Shown in pieces: positions 8,901-17,077 of a DNA stretch of 27,684 bases. Source of the DNA: Stygiolobus sp037389425 (lineage in GTDB: Archaea; Thermoproteota; Thermoprotei_A; Sulfolobales; Sulfolobaceae). The stretch covers positions 1 through 27,684 of the forward strand of contig NZ_JBBHKR010000015.1 of assembly GCF_037389425.1 (NCBI RefSeq), read 5' to 3'. Under the pieces are notes generated by a model. It did not search any database, had not been told where the DNA came from, and worked only from the letters and a program-made list of their open reading frames with translations. A program made the translations under genes and the position numbers. The stretch's first letter is position 1; each line of letters starts with the position of its first letter.

Positions 8901-9395
8901 AAAAAGAATAAGAATAAGGAGAATAAAAGGTTTGATAATAATTTTTAACCTTATTTTCGCTCATTACATTTCATGGCTAATATAACTTTTGCAATGTGGG
9001 GATTAGGAGGAACTGGGTTTGAATTAGTAATTTATAGATCGCAGATTAACTAGCTAAAGAAGGGCATACTGTGAATTTAGTTAGCTTAGTGGGATGGAAT
9101 TATTCTAGTTATAATCCTACAAGATATGCTAATGTACTTACACAAAAGAAATTTTTACGTCCTCTCTTTTCAATACAGTTTCTTTTAGAATCTAATAGGC
9201 GCTTTAAGAGATTTAGCTGGGCTACAACCTTGTTTTATGAGACTAATGTGAGAATACTAGCAAATCTTGTTAAGAAAGTAAAGAATGATATAGTAATTGC
9301 TACATCATGGTATACTATATTACCAACTGTAAGAGCTGGTGGAAAATATGTATTTTTCCAAGACGCAATTGACGCTTATTTTATTTATGATCAAT

Positions 9396-9405
9396 GGAAG
9401 GGAGT
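9396..9405. repeat. Target-site duplication, left copy
   Basis: GGAAGGGAGT immediately left of the IS element; an identical copy is at 10392-10401. The true duplication is 9 or 10 bases, because the last T could belong to the IS terminal repeat. Confidence 0.85.
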
Positions 9406-9423
9406 GCTTTGTTGATATCTTCA
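9406..9423 (+). repeat. Left terminal inverted repeat of the IS
   Basis: GCTTTGT plus CTTCA at the end of the first 18 bases match the inverted right end; five to six central bases differ. Confidence 0.65.
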
Positions 9424-9499
9424 ATTTATTTCATAAGCATGATATGATACACTGAGAATTTTTCAGTAATTAATATTTATTTCAACGTTATTTGCAAGC

Positions 9500-10327
9500 T
9501 CACACCCAAATACCCGGAGCTCCACCAATTAAAGAATTAGCCAAGTGGACCATCCATGCATAAGCCCAGAACTTGAGCTTAGCCTCAACCACTTGTCCCA
9601 AAAAGCTTGTAGCCCTAACAGATTCCCCAAAAGTACGCTTCACAGCTGAGAATAAGGACTGAATCCTCCACCTAATACCATAACCCTTCTCCTCTCTCCA
9701 ACGATTATAACCTCTTGAACTCCCTTACGGTCTTTCTCCTAGCTGGATGGCCACGTCTAGTAGAAGCGTTCTTCCTAGGTGGAACAACGACCTCAACCCC
9801 GGTATTGTAAATCTCATTAGCGTCATAAGCTTTATCTGCATAAAATTTCTTGACTTTCTTTCCCTTGTCTTGTAAATCCTTAACTGTCTTTACTGCTGTC
9901 TCAACCTCGTTGGTGGTTACTTCGGCGTTTATTATGTTGAATTGGTCTTTATCCATTACTATTTCGATCTTGAGGAATTTTGAGTCCTTGGTTTTACCCC
10001 ATTTTGCTATGATGTATTGTCCTCCCTTGTTTGTGCTTATTCCCGTTGCGTCTGCTATTACTTCAAGTTGGTCATTTACCTCGAATTTGATTTTCAGTCT
10101 CTCTAGTGCTCTCAATACTCCTTCTATGGCCCTATAAGGTAAGAACAAGTGGAGGAATGCTAGGAATTCGTTGAACTCCTTTGGTGCCTTGTAGGTTTTC
10201 TTTGCATATCTATTCTCCTCTGCTAGTAAACCAGTGTTCGAAGATGTAGAAGGGAAACATAAGGGTGTATCTCGTTATGACGTTCTCGTCGTACTTGTGC
10301 CAATCCCTCTTGTACTCACTCTTTCAC
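9500..10327 (-). pseudogene. IS5-family DDE transposase, frameshifted
   Basis: The order of recognisable parts on the minus strand is an N-terminal EYKRDWHKYDENVITRYTLM, a break with TAG at 10210-10212, then YKAPKEFNEFLAFLHLFLPY. The catalytic core follows: VIADATGIS (first Asp), YADKAYDANEI (second Asp), PPRKNASTRRGHPARR, and after a second break at 9705-9707, WRIQSLFSAVKRTFGESVRA, where the Glu of FGE is the third catalytic acid. The C terminus ends GGAPGIWV at TGA 9500-9502. The second break reads AGGTTATAA where an intact copy would probably have AGGTTAGGTTATAA, i.e. loss of one of two GGTTA units. The start near the GTG at 10327 is uncertain. Product: non-functional. Confidence 0.75.
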
Positions 10328-10373
10328 AAGAGTAATACTCGTAATTATTTTTTATAATTTTTTGTATAATTCT

Positions 10374-10391
10374 GAAGTAGCCCACAAAGCA
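10374..10391 (-). repeat. Right terminal inverted repeat of the IS
   Basis: Read on the minus strand from 10391, it starts GCTTTGT and ends CTTCA, matching the left end at 13 of 18 positions. It directly abuts the right target duplication. Confidence 0.65.
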
Positions 10392-10401
10392 GGAAGGGAG
10401 T
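10392..10401. repeat. Target-site duplication, right copy
   Basis: GGAAGGGAGT, identical to 9396-9405. Keeping only one copy restores the reading frame of the interrupted GT4 gene. Confidence 0.85.
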
Positions 10402-11092
10402 CAAAAAATATATATCAAAAGCATGTTCCTCTGATCTTACCTTTCTAAGCATTTCGAATTACACTGATAATATAATTAAGCAATTTAATAGTAAAGAAAA
10501 AATATTGCAAATAGGAATATTTATTCGTGATGAGTTCTTTAGAACTCAGTTAGTTAAACCATCACAGAGGGAAAAAATAGTAATGACCATAGCCCGTACG
10601 GCTCCTACAAAAGGTTTTGATACATTTGTAAAAGCTATGAATGAAATTTGTAGAAAGAGAAAAGATTTTAAAATTCACATAGTTAACTTTGACAACGTTA
10701 GTTTAGGAGATCTAGGCTTTAACTACATAGAACATCCCAGACTTTCATGGGAAGAGCTGGCAAATTTATACGCATCCTCTTATGTTTTCGTTTATACATC
10801 AAGGTTAGAAAGTTTCGGGCTCCCACCAGTAGAGGCTATGGCTTCCGGAACTCCAGTAGTAATGACGAGAACTGAGGGGTCTAAAGAATACGGAATACAC
10901 AATTACAATTCCCTAATAGCTGAAGTAGATGATTACAAAAAGATTGCCGAATACGTGGAGTACTTGCTAGATAATCCGTCGGAGGCTGATAGGCTTTCAT
11001 TAGGTGCAATAGAGACTGCTAAGAAATTTAGGTTTGAAGAGTTTATGAAGCGATTTAAAGAGGCGATAGGTTTACAATAATTTAAATACTGT

Positions 11093-12313
11093 GTGACAAC
11101 CAATTATTTGATTAAATTGAGGGTTAGAATTTTATTAGAGACGAGACAGAGAGGAGTTTACGCTACTACTTTGCTAATGTACGAGTTCCTAAAGGAGAAA
11201 GGTATAGACGTGGAGATGTATACTTCTTTTCCCTCCAACTTTAATGTATTACCTCCTCATCCTAAAAGTAAGATATTCGGAGAAGAGACGATGCTTAATA
11301 GTACATCTTACTCAAAGAGGGTTCTCAACGAGATTAACCCAGAAAAAGGTTCAATACTTCACATAGCTAACGCTTGGCACGGTATAATACCTTTAGCCGA
11401 AAAGAGAGGAGTAAAGACCGTAATAACAATACAGTACTGGTGGCCAACTTGTTACTTTAATTCAATGACTTGTAATGACTGTGATTGCAAAACCGTGAGT
11501 AAGGTGAGTAGAGCTATAAGAAGTAAGAAAAGCAAATCTTTGTTTACGTCATCGCTTGAGGCATTTTACGCAATAAGGAAAATGGAAAGGATAAAGAAAA
11601 ACGTGTCTTCTGCCTCAGCAATTTTGGCTGTAAGCAAGGTAGTAAAGGACGTACTAATATCTAGAGGTTTTCCCGAAGAGAAGATAAAAGTTATTAACAT
11701 TAATGCACTTACAAAAAACATAGATTATGTACCTTATAATCCAAATGATAAGTTTTTCACTTTTGCATACCTTAGTTACCCAGATAGGGAGAAGGGTATA
11801 TTCAACTTGGTAGAGGCTTTTGCAATAGCCTTGAAGAAAAATAGCAATTTAAGGCTTAAAGTCCCTGGAGGCCTGGAATCGAAACAAGTGGTTAAGATTG
11901 TTAAGGATCTAGAACTAACTGAACATGTAATCCTAACAGAAAGAGTTCCTTATGAAGAGTATGTAAAGAAAATGAGAGAAATTTTAAGTGACGTTGATGT
12001 CGTTATTGTACCTAGTTTAAACATTGATACATGGGCTAGAGTTGTAACAGAATCAATGCTTTCTGGTAGACCAGTGCTTGTAACTAAGGGTAATGGAGGG
12101 TTAGTTGAGCAAGTTACTGACGGTGTTGATGGTTTTCACGTTAATACCTATGATGTTAAGGAATTTGCTGAAGCTCTCTATAAAATATCATTGATTCCCA
12201 GAGAAGAGATTAAGAAGATGGGAGAAAGGGCCAGAGCCAACGCTTTAGCAAAGTATAATTCAGATAAGATAATTAACGACATAATAGAATTGTATAAAGA
12301 ATTAAGTGAATGA
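11093..12313 (+). CDS. GT4-family glycosyltransferase
   Basis: This is a GT-B enzyme of about 400 residues. The first strand is VRILLETRQRGVYATTLLMY. A four-cysteine cluster, CYFNSMTCNDCDC (about residues 122-134), sits in the acceptor domain and might bind metal or form a disulfide. The donor half contains FTFAYLSYPDREKGIFNLVE and VPSLNIDTWARVVTESMLSG, where the usual first Glu of E-x7-E is Asp (D-x7-E). The start is uncertain: GTG 11093, TTG 11108 or TTG 11117 are all in frame. The TATA-like ATTTAAATAC at 11079-11088 would place transcription near 11108-11117, favouring a later TTG. It follows the split GT4 by only a few bases and ends one base before the convergent GT2 at 12315. It appears intact. 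Confidence 0.8.
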   Translation: MTTNYLIKLRVRILLETRQRGVYATTLLMYEFLKEKGIDVEMYTSFPSNFNVLPPHPKSKIFGEETMLNSTSYSKRVLNEINPEKGSILHIANAWHGIIPLAEKRGVKTVITIQYWWPTCYFNSMTCNDCDCKTVSKVSRAIRSKKSKSLFTSSLEAFYAIRKMERIKKNVSSASAILAVSKVVKDVLISRGFPEEKIKVININALTKNIDYVPYNPNDKFFTFAYLSYPDREKGIFNLVEAFAIALKKNSNLRLKVPGGLESKQVVKIVKDLELTEHVILTERVPYEEYVKKMREILSDVDVVIVPSLNIDTWARVVTESMLSGRPVLVTKGNGGLVEQVTDGVDGFHVNTYDVKEFAEALYKISLIPREEIKKMGERARANALAKYNSDKIINDIIELYKELSE

Positions 12314-12314
12314 A

Positions 12315-13448
12315 TTATTTTGTAAATATAAACTTGAGAATACCAGAGAGTACCGAACTACCGTTAATTAAAGTCCATATAGGATAAAGCAGAATAACAC
12401 CTAGGGTTACCTTTAAGTTTCTTAGCTCCTTATAGGAAATCAACGCACTAGTAACAGTTCTATAGAGTATTACTGACCCTCCAATAGCTAAAAAGAATAA
12501 TGGATGAAAAATTAAGTAAGCAATAGCTCCTAGTAAATAGCTTATGGCAATTTTCTTAGCTCTGATCACATACTTGTTCTTCTTATAAAAGTTAGGCTGT
12601 TCTAATGGAAAAGTGAGTAGTGAGAGTAATATTACAAAGAAAAGAAGAGGATAAAAGGGGAGAACAAAACTTAATAAGAAGAAAAAGACGCTTAGGAAGT
12701 AAATTAAGTTATCTAAGTTGGGCAAATATTTGTACCTTTTCAAAATTATCGCTGATGGGAATCCATATTGCCACGCTTTAACCAAATGAGATTTTAATGA
12801 TTTTTGGTAATAAGAAAGTAAGTGCTCCACATGTACTTTAGGATTTAATACAATCTTATATCCGGCCCTTCTAACCCTTTCAGCGAAATCTATGTCGTGC
12901 ATACCGTATTTGTATGAGTTATCAGGCAAGCCGACTTTCTCTATAACTTCTCTTCTAATGAGATCGTTATTTAGCCCGCTATATAGTACTTCCATTATAG
13001 GCAAGTTAGGTACTTTATCGTGCCACCCTAATATGTAAATATATGAGAATATTTTATTTACCGTACTCCTGAGTTTTTCAACTGGGGTAATGAAAAGCGA
13101 AGAAGCTATGCCAATCCTTTCATCTTTTTTGACCGTTTCAAGCATTACTGAAATCCAGTCTCTATCTCCTAGAACTAGATCGTCGTGTAAAATTAAAATG
13201 TATTCTCCTTTAGCTTTACTTATTCCTTCATTTATAGCTCCTGCATGACCTAGTTTTTCCTCATATTTATAGTATCTTATCGGTAAGTGGTCTATGTATT
13301 TTTTTACAATCTCTTCAGTCTTATCTTTAGAACCGTTGTCTATTACGATTACTTCATAATCGTCATGGAAGTCTTGAGCTTTAATACTCTCTAATAACTC
13401 ACCAATTGTATCCTCAGCATTGGAAGTAGGAATAACAATTGATAGCAT
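12315..13448 (-). CDS. Membrane-anchored GT2-family glycosyltransferase
   Basis: The 377-residue product has a GT-A domain of about 240 residues followed by three or more hydrophobic helices. Seen: MLSIVIPTSNAEDTIGELLE at the N terminus, VIDNGSKDKTEEIV, the metal site ILHDDLVLGD (HDD at 88-90), and KYGMHDIDFAERVRRAGYKI, the catalytic acidic region. The C-terminal helices (about 248-282, 302-335 and a last one) would hold it on the inner membrane face, suited to a lipid-linked acceptor. Its first 67 codons are nearly identical to those of the GT2 at 18159, an internal duplication or conversion tract. Start ATG 13448, with a TTTATATAC box about 34 bases upstream. It looks intact. Confidence 0.85.
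   Translation of the reverse strand: MLSIVIPTSNAEDTIGELLESIKAQDFHDDYEVIVIDNGSKDKTEEIVKKYIDHLPIRYYKYEEKLGHAGAINEGISKAKGEYILILHDDLVLGDRDWISVMLETVKKDERIGIASSLFITPVEKLRSTVNKIFSYIYILGWHDKVPNLPIMEVLYSGLNNDLIRREVIEKVGLPDNSYKYGMHDIDFAERVRRAGYKIVLNPKVHVEHLLSYYQKSLKSHLVKAWQYGFPSAIILKRYKYLPNLDNLIYFLSVFFFLLSFVLPFYPLLFFVILLSLLTFPLEQPNFYKKNKYVIRAKKIAISYLLGAIAYLIFHPLFFLAIGGSVILYRTVTSALISYKELRNLKVTLGVILLYPIWTLINGSSVLSGILKFIFTK
13248..13448 (-). repeat. 5' GT2 cassette, copy 1
   Basis: The first 201 bases of this GT2 gene match 18159-18359. I count six differences in the first 156 bases, all transitions, and about ten in the next 45. The two genes then diverge completely, and upstream of the start codons they are unrelated. 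Confidence 0.85.
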
Positions 13449-13524
13449 GACATAATAATACGAATAAGTTCCAGTATATAAAAGAACCTTTACGTTCTAA
13501 AAATTATGTAAGTCCAATCAACGG

Positions 13525-14518
13525 TTAATATCCTTTTTTGCTTCTCCTTTCAGATACTTTCTTTCTGCCTAAGATTAGCTGTGCTAAAACACCTTTTGCA
13601 ACATTATAAAGATCTTTTACAGTTATTGTTCCATCAAAGTAATATCTTATTGACGAGAAGAAAAGACTATTTAAAGATGGAAGTTGAGCTTTATAGCTAC
13701 ATTTAAAAACCTCATTTTCAGCACTTAAGTATAGTTCTAGAAATAGAATTGTTCTCTGGATTTCTTTCTTACATTGTTTACAACTTGTTATAAGTGAACC
13801 TAAGTACCTAAAATCTTCTAAAATTCTGTTAAAAAGGCATACTATCTTATTTTTATTTTCTAAAAACTTACTGTAGTCTATTACTTCACTATAAGTAGAT
13901 ATTCCAGTACCTACCCTATATGTGGTCAATTTCTCTGGTATGTGTAATAAATTGTTATGTTCTAAAGATAAATATAGTAGAGCATGAACTAGTCCCAAAT
14001 CTATATAGCTAAGGTTTTTTTTTAATTTCAACTAAAAATTCTTTTCTTATAGAATAAGAAGAATTATTTACTAGCCCAAAAGGATATTGATGGTGGATTT
14101 TTCTGAAGTTGTTTCTATTTACTAAGACCTCAAACGGTACACCCCAAGTTAAGTTTAATTGATTTCCGTTCTCATCAATTAATTTGCTCGAGTTGTGAAT
14201 TGTAACTACATCTCTTCTTTTCTCAAAAATTTTATTTATGTATTCAATTTTATTTTTATGAAACATATCATCATCATCAAGGAAATATACAACGTCGATA
14301 TCATCTCTCAAAGCCTTAATTGCCTCAAAAATCATCTTTCCGAATTGTGGATAGTCTGCCTCAATTACAGTTGCATTTATAGAGTTGTTCAACATCTTCG
14401 GATTGTCAGCTACTATAATTATCTGATCTGGTTTGACTGATTGAGATAAAACTGAGTTTAACGCTTCATCAATATACTTATACCTCTTGTAAACTGTAAT
14501 TATTACTGCTGACTTCAC
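13525..14518 (-). pseudogene. GT2-family glycosyltransferase, frameshifted in an A9 run
   Basis: GTG 14518 opens MKSAVIITVYKRYKYIDEAL, followed by the metal site VYFLDDDDMFHKNKIEYI, about 169 residues ending at TAG 14009-14011. The rest of the domain continues in the +1 frame (NLSYIDLGLVHALLYLSLEH) to the stop at 13525. The junction is a run of nine A on the coding strand (14015-14023). Eight would give EIKKNLSYIDL and a protein of 330 residues, normal for this GT2 type. The TATA-like TTTTAAC lies about 30 bases upstream of the GTG. It may be a dead gene, a slippage-dependent (phase-variable or transcriptionally slipped) gene, or a sequencing error. The tail resembles that of the GT2 at 16046. 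Confidence 0.75.
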
Positions 14519-14827
14519 AAGTATAGCTCAAATTACCAGTTAAAATTTTTTGAGAAACGAATTATCAAAGTCCTCATACGTTTACAGTTATTGAACCCAA
14601 GCGTAACCTATATTGATGACGCATATAATGTGATTTGAAGATAGTTTGCCCTCATCTGGCACGATACTAAATTAAACCGTTCAACTTGGCTGTTAACAAA
14701 GAGGAGAAATGATGTATTTTAAACTATAAAAATAAGCTCTATAACAATTAAAACTCACACGTTCACTACAGTAAATCAATAACAGTAAACCAGAAATTAA
14801 TACAATTTTATTATACTATTTTATAAC
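14519..14827. other. Intergenic stretch, no gene seen
   Basis: A+T-rich, with no credible reading frame. It holds the promoter of the GT2 at 14518 (TTTTAAC about 30 bases before the GTG) and a short direct repeat, ACAGTAAA, near 14766-14790. Confidence 0.4.
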
Positions 14828-15988
14828 TCAATTTGTTTCTTTTAACGCCTTCTCAAAACTCTCTACTGTTTTTGCCCATGTAAATTTTTTGGCAGTCTCT
14901 AGTCCATTCTCTATCATTCTCTCCCTCACTTTATCATCTTGAATCATTTTCAGTAAATTATCTGACAAGGATTTAACATAACCAGGTTGTGAAATTAACG
15001 CATTAAAACCATCTATAGCGTAATCCCTAGAACCTTTATTATCAGTCATAACTACTGGAGTTCCGCAAGCCATAGCCTCTAATGGAGGTAAACCAAAGCT
15101 TTCAGCATAAGATGTAAAGAGAAGAACATCTGATGACGAATAAAGTTCAGCAAGGACTTCATCCGATACGTTAGAAAATACTAAGTATTCGAAGTCTAAT
15201 CCTATAGTCTTTGAATAATGCCTAACAAGACTTTTACCTCCAACAAAAACTACATGAATAGGAACCTTTTTGTTAACGTTCTTTAATACTTCCAGTGCTA
15301 CTTCGTCACCTTTAAACCTAACCCCCCTTAATATTACCATAACCCTCTTCTTCTGATTTCGGCTATTCGTTCTTCTTGGTCTAAAAATGTTCAAATCAAC
15401 TCCGGGATGCGCTATAGTTACTTTCGCTAAGGGATTGTTTTCCACAATTAGTTGTTTAGCGTAAGAAGAAACTGTTATAAAAGAGAATGGTAACTTTAGC
15501 GAGTGATAAAACATGTTTAAGCTTAACTTACCTTCATTTTCTTCTACCATTTCTGGAAAGTCTTGCATCAAATAAAATGGGTTTTTATTTTGTGAAAACC
15601 AAACTGAGAAAGCTGTCAAGTGATAAGTCGCAACAGTAACGTCTGAGTCAAAGCTTCTGATTAACTCAGCTAATTCAATAATAATGTCCGGTCTTACACC
15701 GAGTTTAGACGAAATTAAAAGAAAAGTATCATAAGGGTTTCTCTTAGCACTTCGTAGAATAACGTATCTATAAAACTTGTAAAAAGCATACACTATCGAA
15801 CCAACCGTATTTAAGTTTAATGGCTTATAAATAACTTCTGCCCTTAAATTCTTGAACCAACTATGATCTCCGACTAAAGCTTCTATTTTCACATCATAAC
15901 CTTTATCCTTTAACGCGTTAGCTACTTAAAAGATATATCTAACTCCGCCGGTTAGTCCCGTGCTAATTAATACGAACAGAATTTTCAT
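14828..15988 (-). pseudogene. GT4-family glycosyltransferase with one nonsense codon
   Basis: ATG 15988 starts MKILFVLISTGLTGGVRYIF, then TAA at 15926-15928, then VANALKDKGYDVKIEALVGD in the same frame and open to 14828. The conserved GT4 N-terminal GG loop is upstream of the stop, so a protein begun at the internal GTG (15892, MKIEALVGDHSWFKN, 354 residues) would lack it. The rest is well kept: FYLMQDFPEM, HPGVDLNIFRPRRTN, VILRGVRFKGDEVALEVLKN and the E-x7-E motif YAESFGLPPLEAMACGTPVV. It is the closest relative in the window of the IS-split GT4. Full length would be 386 codons. The only lesion visible is one codon (probably GAA to TAA), so inactivation looks recent. Confidence 0.75.
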
Positions 15989-16045
15989 AAATTAATCTAT
16001 AGTGTAATGAAGAATTTATTAACCGCTTATGTATTATACTCCTAA

Positions 16046-17077
16046 ATGTTAATTAGCGTAATTATATCAGCTTATAATAGAAAAGAGTTCCTTAAAAACG
16101 CAATAAGGAGCGTCTACACTCAGTCATTAGATAAAGGATTATATGAAGTGGTTATAGCTAAGAACTTTGAAGATAAAGACATAGACGATTATATTGCAAA
16201 ATTAGGCTATAAAAATATTATATAAGATACTCCTAGCTATGGGAAACGAGTTAGCGTAGGAATTGAAGAGTCAAAGGGTGAAATTTTGGCGTTTCTAGAA
16301 GACGACGAGTTTAAACCAAATAAACTAAGTAAAATATACAAGGTATTTAGTACCCAAAAAGAAGTGTCGTACTTTCATGATACAAGAGAGTATATTTATA
16401 ATGATAAAATAGTTGATATAAACACTAAAGACCCTAAAATAAGCGGGATTATTAGATTTCTCGAAGGAATAACTCCTCATGAAGACGTTCTTATAAACCC
16501 GTTTGATAAAAAAGTTAAAAATTTTCTGATAAAGAACTACGGTGCTGTAGCAACTGTAAGTTTAATGGCTGTTAGACGTAGTTGCTTAGAGAGTAAATTA
16601 ACTCTTCTTAAACAAATAAATCAAGCCTTAGAAGATTTTGTCCCCGCCTTTGCGGCTGAATGTGGTAAACTATTTCATACGGCAGATAGATTGACGAGAT
16701 ATAGAATCCACAATGAGAACAATTCAATAGCACTTAACGAAAAGGATTTATTAAGAAAGCTTTTTTTCTTAAGGAGATCTATAAATGACCTAAAAATTAT
16801 AATTAATAACATCTCTCCAAAAAATCGGGTTCGAAGTGTTGTAAAAATGAGGTTATTGGAAGCTAAGTTGACCTTGTACAACTCACCAGAAGAAATAAAG
16901 AAAAAATTAGGCTACAAACAAAACGTATTAAGTGCGATTAAAGACCTTTCGGAGCTATATCTAATTAAACATGATTTACATGAATTTCTTAATTTATTTC
17001 CACACATTATTTATAACGGTATTCCTTCGAAACGGACGAAAATTTTAATTAAAAGAATAGTTAAAGGTGTAAGGTAA
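16046..17077 (+). pseudogene. GT2-family glycosyltransferase with one nonsense codon
   Basis: ATG 16046 starts MLISVIISAYNRKEFLKNAI, a GT2 N terminus similar to that of the gene at 7938-8900. TAA at 16223-16225 interrupts codon 60. The same frame continues DTPSYGKRVSVGIEESKGEI and the metal site AFLEDDEFKPNKL, down to TAA 17075-17077. Full length is 343 codons, normal for this type. Everything after the stop looks conserved. A product from the later TTG at 16286 would lack the nucleotide-binding N terminus. Its stop overlaps the next start (TAATG), showing former translational coupling with the methyltransferase gene that follows. Confidence 0.75.

Larger units (their letters stand above)
9406..10391 (-). 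mobile_element. IS5-family insertion sequence (ISC1058-like), degenerate
   Basis: The element is 986 bp. Its ends read GCTTTGTTGATATCTTCA (left) and, on the other strand, GCTTTGTGGGCTACTTCA (right): 13 of 18 positions match. It is bounded by 9-10 base direct repeats of target sequence. The single transposase gene on the minus strand is frameshifted, so the copy cannot move by itself. The family call rests on the transposase sequence, the size near 1 kb and the 9-base duplication, which I recall for ISC1058 of Sulfolobus. The family (IS5) is firmer than the named member. Confidence 0.8.
8973..11080 (+). pseudogene. GT4-family glycosyltransferase split by an IS element
   Basis: The N-terminal part starts at ATG 8973 (MANITFAMWGLGGTGFELVI), loses frame by one missing base near 9036, meets an in-frame TAA at 9047-9049, and resumes as LAKEGHTVNLVSLVGWNYSS up to base 9405. 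The IS occupies 9406-10391. The gene resumes at 10402: joining 9405 to 10402 reads DQWKGVKKYISKACSSDLTF in one open frame, down to TAA at 11080. The C-terminal half holds MTIARTAPTKGFDTFVKAM and the E-x7-E motif LESFGLPPVEAMASGTPVV. It closely resembles the GT4 at 14828-15988. Without the IS, and with one base added, the length would be 370 codons. The extra N-terminal lesions mean IS excision alone would not revive it. The 3' half could be translated from an internal TTG at 10505, but would lack the acceptor domain. Confidence 0.85.

Noticed and set aside
9850..10137. 95-codon plus-strand frame inside the IS
   Set aside because: It is antisense to the transposase reading frame, which has clear family motifs.
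14195..14440. 81-codon plus-strand frame
   Set aside because: It lies antisense to the N-terminal part of the frameshifted GT2, whose motifs are clear.
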